NCBI GenBank assembly: GCA_030770545.1
Contig: CM061100.1
Coordinates: forward strand, 7,075,501-7,139,500
Direction: 5' to 3'
DNA length: 64,000 nt
Source: Macropodus opercularis
Lineage: Eukaryota > Chordata > Actinopteri > Anabantiformes > Osphronemidae
The notes beneath the pieces were generated by a model. The model was not told the DNA's origin. It saw nothing but the letters and a program-made list of their open reading frames with translations, and searched no databases. This document shows, piece by piece, positions 39,549-49,464 of this stretch (positions within the stretch are counted from its first letter, which is position 1; each line of letters opens with the position of its first letter). The translations under genes and the position numbers were made by a program.

Positions 39549-40329
39549 TGCGACGCGCTGACTGATGCGAAGAAAGAGGACGGATCGACGAGGTTTTCAC
39601 CCCGAGTCTCTCCTCACACGGGCTCAACTGTCCGCTCACACACACTTTTAACTGGGCTATACGGAGCATGCGCACATCACGACACGCTACCCGGACAGCC
39701 GTTATAGTTGAACCACGAGTGAATTGAGTAAATAATTAAATACATTAATATACCGACTAATGTATTAACCGTGACGGGAGATGACGTGTGACTCAAAAGT
39801 TAAAATTATCTTTTAATTTATTTTACACTGCAAGTGTGGGACGACCTGCTGTTGCTAGGATACGCTGAACGCTCCGCTTTCTCTCTGTTGCGGAGACCAG
39901 CTGTTTAGGGAAAAGTAAAAGTAGTCAAGTTAGACTGCTAATTGTACGACATGTCCTAATCAACCAGCAGCTTGGCCAGAGTTTAAATAAGTAATCCGGC
40001 TGGACACACCGCTAAGGTATAAGTGCTCTCCTTTCAATGCGCTTTGAAATTTTGTTTTTTACCGGTTTTACAGTGGCTAGCATTAGTTAGCTGCTGATGC
40101 TAACGCGATTTAGTGAAGCTAATCAGAAACAAATATATTTTAACTCCGGTGAACTTGATGCTGTTGATAATCTGAATGTGCGATTATTGTCCACACATAT
40201 AAAAGTGAAAAATTAGGCAAAGCAATAAGTCTAGTAATGAAAAAAGGGACAAATAACCTTCACAGCTTCACGAATCTAACTTATTGTTGATGTTGCAGGG
40301 GTTTCATCAAGATACCTTAATATACAGCC
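39549..40329. promoter_or_regulatory. Shared head-to-head promoter region tmem120b / morn3
   Basis: The start codons are 781 bases apart on opposite strands. There is no TATA box. An imperfect RFX X-box-like site GTTGCTAGGATAC is at 39851-39863. The morn3 coding exon begins after an acceptor at about 40298/40299, so morn3 has at least one non-coding leader exon, probably ending near 40016. Confidence 0.5.
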
Positions 40330-41463
40330 ATGCCATATATTAAATCACCTCAGAAGCATCAGTCATTGGCAGCATGGTTGGATGTTAAGTCACAGAAATG
40401 TGGACTGCGACACACAGTTTTCTCTACCAGTGGAAATGAATACACTGGAGAGTGGAAGGACAACAAAAAGCATGGTGAGAAACCTTTTTCTTACTTTAGT
40501 TAGACATGTGTAAATACCATTATCACATACTTTGGTTGCACAATTGTTAAAATGCCTGCTTATTAATCTTTCAAGGAAAAGGGGCTCAGGTTTGGAAGGC
40601 ATCTGGAGCCATTTACAATGGAGAGTGGCAATTTGGAAAACCTGATGGATATGGTACCTACAGTATACTACTCCCAGAAACAAAAGAGTTTGCAAAGAAG
40701 TACACCGGTGCATGGAAAGATGGAATGAAGCATGTATGTGTTTAATCATCTGCCATAAACTGACTTCAGTTACATATTATCAAATATTATTAAAGTTTGA
40801 TGTTTTCCATCTTATTCTATATCAACAGGGGTATGGAACGCACTTCTACAATAACTCATCCGTTTATGAGGGGGAGTGGAGTGAGGACCATCGGAGTGGC
40901 TGGGGAAGAATGTACTATGAGAATGGAGATATCTATGAAGGAGAGTGGTGGATGGATAAGAAACATGGGCAGGGCATCATTCGATTTGGTAAAGACCAAC
41001 TTACTTTACAGTACATTTTTGCCAAATATAGATTCAAAGTACAGTGGGGAAACATTTGTAAAAACCTGATTTTCCAATTTGTGTCCAAGAAAATGGAAAC
41101 TGGTATGAAGGTGCCTGGAGAGATGGGAAGAAGAATGGCAATGGGAAATTCTACTATTCTGCCAAAGGCCAACTTTATGAAGGCTTTTGGGTGGAAGGAA
41201 TAGCAAAATGTGGGACACTGTCTGATTTTAGACGAGATGAAGCACTGACACCAACTAAGTACCCAATTCCACAGGTACAACATTTTGATTCTGCTTACTA
41301 ATGCAGCCATAAATATTTATAACGACTAGGTTGTCATAGACAACCAACTACTTCTTTCAAGTAGATTTATAGATGAATATATTTTCTTTTGAAGGTGCAC
41401 TTGGTGGATATGCAGTTGGTTCTAAGGGAAGCCCAATCAGCCTATTTTGGTCAGTGTTCATGA
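40330..41463 (+). CDS. morn3: MORN repeat-containing protein 3
   Basis: Exons: 40330-40474, 40576-40733, 40829-40988, 41090-41274, 41395-41463 (TGA), giving 238 residues; human MORN3 is 240. The protein is built of about seven MORN repeats (YxGEWxxGxxxGxG): YTGEWKDNKKHG, YNGEWQFGKPDGYG, YTGAWKDGMKHGYG, YEGEWSEDHRSGWG, YEGEWWMDKKHGQG, YEGAWRDGKKNGNG and YEGFWVEGIAKCG. MORN repeats form beta-hairpin membrane- or scaffold-associated stacks. MORN3 in mammals is testis-enriched and linked to the sperm acrosome. No enzymatic motif is seen. Its position between tmem120b and orai1 matches the mammalian order. Confidence 0.95.
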
Positions 41464-41711
41464 AAAGAGGAAGCAGCAAGTTCCAGTCTACCACACACAC
41501 ACTCACATAAATACTAATAAATGGCATGATGTTCAGCACAAAATATTTGCACCTACCTTTTTTACATTAATAATTCTGTATGTGTATAGTCTGACTTTTA
41601 AAAATCCACCCATCATCATCAAGAGTATACATATAAATTCATTATTATACAGAACTAGTTGGGATAGTAAAATGTTTTAATCGTGACTTGTGTTCGATGC
41701 ATACATTATAA

Positions 41712-41717
41712 AATAAA
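41712..41717 (+). terminator. Candidate morn3 polyadenylation signal
   Basis: AATAAA on the plus strand, 249 bases past the morn3 stop. Confidence 0.55.
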
Positions 41718-41744
41718 GTGTAAATGATAAATTATTTTTAAATT

Positions 41745-41750
41745 TTTATT
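41745..41750 (-). terminator. Candidate orai1 polyadenylation signal
   Basis: TTTATT on plus (AATAAA on minus), 538 bases past the orai1 stop and 28 bases from the opposing morn3 hexamer. Confidence 0.55.
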
Positions 41751-42287
41751 TTAATGTCACAGGCAGTGCTACAGAAGGCGGCAAATATATTCTCATAATA
41801 CTGAGTGTTTGCAGCTGTCAAGTAAGAGTACAGCAGGCATTCGAAATGGAGATGGTGAACATTACAATAAACCATAGCCACAGTTAAATACTTGGAGTTT
41901 ACAAAACACAACAAGAGACTATATATATATTAACAAATGCAGTGTTCACTGCCACACAGTTAAATAAATGCAGCAGGCGATAGACAGGATTTCTACGTAT
42001 CATTCAAAAGTCTGCTGCAATTTAAGATATAAATCAAGCAACTATCTAGTCTATGTAACTAGTTCTTTTTTTTTTTAACCAATTTGAAGTTACGTGCATC
42101 ATGTCAGATTTGTGAGTTCAGTTAATCAAACATTCTAAAAAGACAACTCTTCACAAAAGTAAACTTCACAATAAAGATGTGAGACATGTCTTCATTTCTG
42201 TAAAAAATGAGTCTTTAAAGTGGCTTCTGGCTTGGAGAGGTCCACTTAACTACAATCCTACCATGGATTTGCATCCAGCATTCTTGT

Positions 42288-43066
42288 CTAGGGGAATTGT
42301 GAGCTTGGAGACTGTAAGATGGATGAATCCCCTCTGTTGTCCAGCTCATTTTGAAGCCTGGTGAGGTTAGATAACTCCTCCAACTCCTGAAACTGTCTGT
42401 CAGTTTTGTGGCTGACTAAGGAGCGGTAGAAATGCACAGCAAAGACTATGAAGACTAAACCAAAAGGAACCATGATAGAGGTTGAGGTAATAGCAGCTGC
42501 CACACCAGATGAAACTGTATTATTGCTGGACTTGTTGGGCTTAACGGGCAAAAATTTCACCCAGCAGAGTAGAACCACCTCAGCGAGGAAAAGTAAAGTG
42601 CCAATGACAGTTGAAAAAGCCCATGCCAGTTCAATGTGTCGGTGCATTCGCTCGTGTGGAGATTCCTTCACAGAGTTGAGGTTGTGAACGTTGCTCACAG
42701 CCTCTATATTAGGCAAAATACAAGTGCTAACCATCAGTGCAAACAGGTGCACAGCCACAAGAACTGTGGTGCAGGCACTGAAGGCAATGAGGAGAGCAGG
42801 TGGGTAGGGATAGCTGTTGTCCAGCTGCACTTCTACCATGGCTACCTGCAAAGATTGAAGAGGAAGAGAACGGGTAGCAACTGTATACAAATGTCACCAC
42901 TGTGTAATATCATTTACAGAATGATGGGAGTATTGTTTGAAGCTATCGTTACCATAGCAAAGCCAGAAAGCAGCGCTGATGTCCGACTGGAAGCCTTCAG
43001 TTTAGCTCGACTTAGATACAGCTTTCTCCAGGAAAGTGCCTGCAGTGAATGCTCGCTCAGAGTCAT
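42288..43066 (-). CDS. orai1: Calcium release-activated calcium channel protein 1 (ORAI1)
   Basis: Pore subunit of the store-operated CRAC channel in the plasma membrane, gated by STIM1. Two coding exons: 43066-42953 and 42845-42288, giving 223 residues. The four-helix Orai architecture is intact: the N-terminal basic gating segment SWRKLYLSRAKLKASSRTS (with the Arg equal to human R91), pore helix with the selectivity-filter Glu in AMVEVQLD, the highly conserved VKESPHERMHRHIELAWAFS hinge region, and the C-terminal STIM-binding coiled coil FQELEELSNLTRLQNELD. The extracellular TM3-TM4 loop has NKS and NNT glycosylation sequons. The protein starts at MTLSEHSLQ. An in-frame TAA 60 bases upstream excludes the long proline-rich N terminus of human ORAI1-alpha, unless an undetected exon exists. 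Paralogue a/b not decided. Confidence 0.97.
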
Positions 43067-43083
43067 GTTGCGCCTCTTAGCAT
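43063..43083 (-). promoter_or_regulatory. orai1: orai1 upstream mini-ORF overlapping the start codon
   Basis: A seven-codon frame including its stop (ATG CTA AGA GGC GCA ACA TGA) whose TGA overlaps the orai1 ATG as ATGA. The upstream ATG has a poor context (-3 is T). Confidence 0.6.
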
Positions 43084-43847
43084 GAACTCGACGAACGGCG
43101 CTGGCGTAGTTACTTTCTTACTCTTGCGGGACTCGATAAGAACAAGCGTTCAGCATGCTAGCCGCGTACACTTACACTTAACCTCGCAAGCTGAGGGAAC
43201 TGCGGAAGCTTCTTCTTCTTTTTTTTTTGCACAACCACACACTCCGCGGGTGCGTGCACCTTACATTACCCAGAAGCCTGTGCGCCGCGGACAACATCCG
43301 CTATCGAGTAAACTATCGCTTTTGCTCAGTTTGCAATAAAGTTACCGCTCGATCCCGAGTTATTGAACGATTACTACGCTCATATTATATATTATTTTTA
43401 AATGAGTGTTTTATTAACATTTACGCGGACTATGCAGCAGTCCACACAGTGCACGTAACGTCCAGCATACATATGATATTACTATTATAATGAATGAAAG
43501 TGAATCTATAGAGCTCTTCTTTTGATAAATACACACTATTACAGCTTAGCTTTTTTCCAACACGGTGGATCTAATTATGCGATTAGAGCTGGTGAAAACA
43601 TGCTGCATCACAAACAAGCCGCGGTGAGATTGATGTGACGCTGTTTCTTTGTAAAACAGATGAAAAGCGCTGGACTGACATGCCGTGACGTTGACCAACA
43701 ATGTTTTGGTTCCTGGCGGTGACGTAATACACAAAAACATGGTTCCCTTGTTTTGAACCTGAAAAGCGTGCTAAGTGCTTCTTTAACTTCACTACGCACG
43801 GAGATGTCTTCCCGAAACTGAGTGACTCGAAAATATTCATACGGACG
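43067..43847. promoter_or_regulatory. Head-to-head promoter region orai1 / kdm2b
   Basis: Divergent start codons are 781 bases apart. The region is CG-rich near 43085-43340, lacks a TATA box and has an ACCCAGAAGCC element near 43268 that resembles part of a ZNF143-type site. A bidirectional CpG promoter is the simple reading. Confidence 0.5.
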
Positions 43848-46800
43848 ATGGCTCAGGCCGCGGAAACGTGCGCTGAATCTGGACGCAGGCTGGTGTGTAC
43901 CATCTGCCGTGTTAACGTTAGCTTATGAAGCGAGACTGGCGGCGAGCTAATTACTTAGCTAAGCTAACGGTGGAGATTGGAAATGTTGGGAGGTTTGTCA
44001 AGCACTGACTAGCGCTGCTCAAGTTAGAGGCCATACGTGCAAACGACAGATGTCGCATTGTGCACGTAATAACTTATTTCATACGTGCAGTATTTCGACG
44101 AACTAGTACAAAGATAAGTCAATATAGATCTTTGAAATCCTGCAAGCATTTAATCTGACAGGAATGACGCCCCAGGTGTTTTATAATGCGTAATCTACTG
44201 AGCGCCACTTTTGGAGAAATTGCTACTGTAGTAACGTGGAAATCACAAAGTGAATGTGAGTCATTGCTCCAGTTTTAAAGTCAGCCAAGCCACTATGTAG
44301 TTATTTAAGTCATGCTGATTCGATTGTTTGTGGAGAGGAAGAGTGTGCGTTAGGTCAGACTTTGCTTTCCACGCGTGTTTCCCTTCTCCTGTAAATCGTG
44401 TCGTTTTCAATGGCAGCGCTCCATCTGCCGGAGGATGTACGACGAAAACGAGGATTTGTCAGATGTTGAGGAAATTGCAAACATCCGAGGGTTTAGTGTA
44501 GAGGAAAAGCTTGCCAGCTGCAGTTACGACGCAAACTTTGTCCGCTGGATGGATGGCAAAGGTAAAGTAACGCAGAATACAGGTGTTTCCTTTTGTTCAG
44601 CTATTGTTGCTTATTATTATGGGTCTCGGAATCAAAGAATATATTTGTCTTTTGATTGGCAGACAGCCTGTCCTTATCACCATATGTGTTCTTTAAATAA
44701 AGCTCATACTGTCTTGCAGACTTCACTTATGAATATGTGCAAAGGGAGGCTCTCAGAATCCCACTGATTTTTAAGGACAAAGATGGATTAGGAATAAGGT
44801 AGGAAACCATCTGTGTGAATCTCTCCATTTACAGACATAGGATAATATTTGACAGTTTTTGAAATGCGTAAATACATAGCAGCCATGTAACTTATTAACT
44901 GAATGCTGTCTTTCTCCCTGACTTCTATTTACATAGAATGCCTGATCCAGAATTTACAGTTAGTGAAATTAAAGGTCTAGTTGGTAAGTAGCTACATGAA
45001 TGTAACACTTACACTAAATCAAATGCAAGATATTTTATTTTAAGTTTTACTGATTTAACAATTAGACAAATGTGCATATAGAAGGGGGAAAGTATTCCAG
45101 GTGCCAATCCAGGAAATATCCAATCAAGTTGATGGAGTAACAACTGGGGAGGGTGGTGAGTGAGTGAGCTGTTCAAAATAACAACAATAATTAATCTAAT
45201 AAATTTGTATTGGATAGTTGTGAGAGGCTGATTGGAGGCACCGCACATATATGAACCGAGCTGTGAAAAATATTACATTGTCTTATCTGAGGTTATGTTT
45301 TTTATCACTTCCGTGTTGGTTGAGGGAGACATAGTCAGATTGTCCAGCTGATGCTGTTGGTGAGATAGTGATTTTGAGGAAAATTTACTGCAGACATTTG
45401 TCTGTAAACTCATTTTCTGTCTGTCTTCTTTCATGCAATAAAAATGTTTATGTGTGATGGACAACTTCCAACATTTTGAGCTATGTATGAATTAAAATGC
45501 TTTTTTCCATCTGTTATTTCATACTTTTATTTGCATTGTGATCAAATACTTGTGTAATTATTATTCATTTGTACCATTGTTAAAACTGTAATAGGCCCAA
45601 GTAAATTTAAAAACGATTGCAGCGCAGTTTCTCCATCTAGTGGAAAATCTGTGAATTACATGGATATAGGAGATACGTTTCTCATAAATTGAATCAAATC
45701 CATCAGTGATTGAAATGTTCCATAAATCTTTGAATAATTGTATCAATTTACAGACAGATTGTATTATATTACAGCAGAACTGGCCATTGTTTGATCCCAC
45801 GTTGTTTCCTGGTGGTGCTTGCAGGCAGTCGTCGGCCTGTGGATGTTATGGATGTGAGCACTCAGAAAGGCTCTGAAATGAGCATGGCTCAGTTTGTTCG
45901 TTATTATGAGACACCAGAGGAAGAGCGGGACAAGCTTTTCAATGTCATCAGCTTAGAGTTCAGCCATACTAAACTGGAAAACTTCATCAAGCGACCCACA
46001 GTGGTAACATACCGTCATACTGTTAATGATTGTTTTAGAGTCACAAGTCTGCTGCTCTTTTCAAAGAATGTGTCTCTAAAAGTGTAGTTTTGATCAATCG
46101 CAGGTGGATCAGGTCGACTGGGTGGATAATATGTGGCCTCCAGGTTTGAAACAAAGCCAAACAGAAGCCACCAATGTAATATCGGAGATGAAGTATCCTA
46201 AAGTGCAAAGGTATGACTTTGCTGGATTGTATTTATCTTTCAATTCTCTTGAGATTTAGCTTGTAAAAAATGTGTGGACAAATATAAAAAAAAACACTTC
46301 AGGAAAAATGGTTCCTTATTGGTAAATACAGTTTTTCATGCCATCAAAATTTCTCATCTTCCGCTCATAGTGGTAGTGCGCTGCATACCGTCAGCGTTAT
46401 CCACCTTGTTGCTAGGCAGCAGAGTTTTTCACGGAGGAGGATGGTTCATACCAGCTGTGGTCTGTGTCCATAGACACCTCTCAGCCAATCAGCTGCCAGC
46501 ACTTGTACACAGAAACAAATCTGATTGTGCCTTTTCTTTTAAACCACAGTTGCTTGTATTTCCTCCCATCAAACAGGGACGTTTCTCTTCTATATTTCTC
46601 CGCTTAATATTAATAATCATGTTTTGTAATGTGTATTATTGTTAAGTTGGTATTTATTTATATAGGCCTATACATAGCTATATTGCATTTAGGGGTAGTT
46701 TTCTATCAGCAGATTTTAGCAGATGCTGAAGCCAGTGCTGTACTGTGAAAATCACTTTGGTTGCTGCAGCATGCTCTCATTCTTATTCTTCCAGAGTCTA

Positions 46801-49422
46801 TGTGAACAATGTATTATTTGCAATGTTGCCTAAAAGAAATCTTATGCTCATCTTAAGTCTCATTTAATACTTTGTCAGAGAAAACATTGGTAACATTGGT
46901 GTCTGAAATAACTTACTGTTCAGCATCGACTGGATGATAATGCAGATTCTATAGATAAAAAAATGATCCCATCTATTTCTGACAGTTCATCTTTTAGGCT
47001 AAAGACAATTTTCTGTTTACATTTTTGTTCTAATTAACAGAGCTGTTTCAGTGGAGCTAAATTAGTGTCTCATTTATTTCTCATGGTGTTAATTATTCTC
47101 CAGTTAATTTCCAGAGCACTGGCGTCCTATTGTGAACAAAAGTGCTCCAGTGAGCAATTTCTAGTGGTGTTGTTTTGTATTGGCTGTTTTTGTTAAAGTC
47201 TAATAGGCTGAGCTGTGTTTTCCCATACAAATAGAGCAGATAATAATGTATTATGATATACATTATGAATGATTTTCTTACGTTCTTTCCTGTTAAAGGT
47301 ACTGTTTGATGAGTGTGAAGGGCTGCTACACAGACTTTCATATTGACTTTGGGGGAACGTCAGTTTGGTATCATGTATTCAAGGGACAGAAAGTAAGTTG
47401 TTTCAAATATGTTCTTGATATTTTGAGCTACAGTTGCTGACAGTGTTACTAATAGTGTCAGATCACGACTGTATCGTATAACCTATCCAGCTCTGCTTGT
47501 CATCAGGTGTTCTGGCTGGTGCCTCCAACCACTCATAACCTTGCTCTGTATGAGGACTGGGTTCTGTCAGGCAAACAGAGTGATATCTTCCTGGGAGACC
47601 GAGCTGATGGATGCCAGAGAGTGGAGCTTCAGCAAGGATACACCTTCTTCATCCCATCTGGTGTGTTGGCAGAGTGTGATGCATTTCAAAGTATCCAGCA
47701 GGAGAAGATTACCTGACACTTGAATGAACAGAAATGTTATTCCACCAATGCCGCTATCGAGTCCATTTAGTTCTGTGCATTTGCATTGAATTGGCTTCAT
47801 GTTCCTTATATCTTAGCTATTTCTTGATTTTATGCTTCTTGTAATCAAGGGTGGATTCATGCTGTCTATACTCCCAAGGACACACTGGTGTTTGGAGGCA
47901 ACATTCTGCACAGCTTCAATATTCCTATGCAGCTTACCATTCACGAGATAGAGAACAGGACTAAGGTAGGAGTTTACATTCAAGTGTTGCTGAGGAGCAT
48001 CACATAGTGACGTATTCAGAAGTGTTTGTGCGCATGTTTTTGTGTTTGCAAGAGAGGAAAGTGTTGCTGTGTTAGAACACAACATACTGTATTGCACTGA
48101 GTAACAATCTCTTAGCCTTGTCATCGCTTTACACTGATGTTGCTGTCAGCAATATGTGTCCTGCCTAAACACAGACATATGAAAGCACAAATCTGCAGTG
48201 AGACGACGTGTTCAGTTACTTTAAATAACGAGATTAGCAGTTAAAATAAATAGATGTGTTTGCTCCTGTTTTCAGGTTCGGTCCAAGTTTCGCTTTCCTT
48301 TCTACTATGAAATATGCTGGTATGTGCTGGAGCGATATCTACACTGCCTGACCAAACGGTCTTACCTTTCCCAGGAGACCAGCAAAGAGGCTGTACTAAT
48401 GGGTGTGTAATATTAAGTAATGTGGCATTGTATTATCTCTTGTGTGTCCGTGGATACAGCACTACTCTTTAATCAAAGGTAAAATTAGCTCTCCTCAGTT
48501 ACTAAATCTCTTATTAGATGTTAATAATGAATGACATTTCTGATCTTCGTTGGCTGTGCTGTGTCTAACACCATCTGCACCGGCATTTTAGATGCACATA
48601 TGTATTTTAGACATCTTTAATGTTGTTTTTTTGTTATTAAATTTTTTACTTCATTTCTTCAGATTATGAGACAAAGACAAACACAGGGAGCCCATCCTCT
48701 GACTCAAGGAGCCAGGACATGAATGAGGACTCATGTGAGACTCAAATCAGGGAGGACCGAGGTGAAAAATCAGAAAAAGGCCTTCAGGATGGCCCCTGCT
48801 CACCCGAGGGAAAGGGCCAACATCTCAAAGCTGTATTATCTGTGGACTCTGAGGACAGCTGTAATCCGGGCTCCATGTCTCTAGATTTCCCCAAAACCCC
48901 GTCGGACTCTCCTGTTTCCGAGTTTGCGAATAAATGGACGCATTTGACAGAGTTTGAACTGAATGGCCTCAAGACACTGGTTGAAAAGCTGGAGTCACTC
49001 CCTGAAAATAAGAAATGTGTTCCAGAGGGAATAGAGAACCCACAGGGCCTCCTGGAGGACATAAAGGTAAGAAACCGCAAGATGACACAAACAAGTTTGT
49101 TTAGCTTCAAACACACTTATGTGTGTATGTCTCTGACTGTGTAGGTTGCCTTAAAAGAACATGCTGATGATGACCCCAAATTAGCAGTTACTGGACTTCC
49201 TGTAGTCTTCTGGCCAAAGAAAACCATAAAGGTAAGAACTTATCAGCTTCAGTGGGATGTGTCCCAGGTGCTTAAGTACACTGTTACAGCAAGAGCAGCT
49301 GTAATACACATTCAAATTTAGTTTTTATGCTAAAATGAAAAAAGTTGCTTCCTCCATGAAAATAGATTTAGTCAAAATACTATAGTTAAAGCGTTAGTTG
49401 TAGTATTATTATTTAGTATTTA

Positions 49423-49464
<42 letters not shown>

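Larger units (their letters stand above)
41464..42287. other. Facing 3' UTRs of morn3 (+) and orai1 (-)
   Basis: The morn3 3' UTR (plus) and orai1 3' UTR (minus) meet here. Plus-strand AATAAA is at 41712-41717; minus-strand AATAAA (TTTATT) is at 41745-41750. Cleavage 10-30 bases downstream of each would place both 3' ends at about 41725-41740. Confidence 0.55.

Noticed and set aside
40712..41203. 163-codon frame through morn3
   Set aside because: It is an exon read through into introns; the spliced model restores complete MORN repeats and the expected length.
46274..46645. 123-codon frame in a kdm2b intron
   Set aside because: It is preceded by poly(A), has no homology, and lies between two confirmed exons of kdm2b on the same strand.
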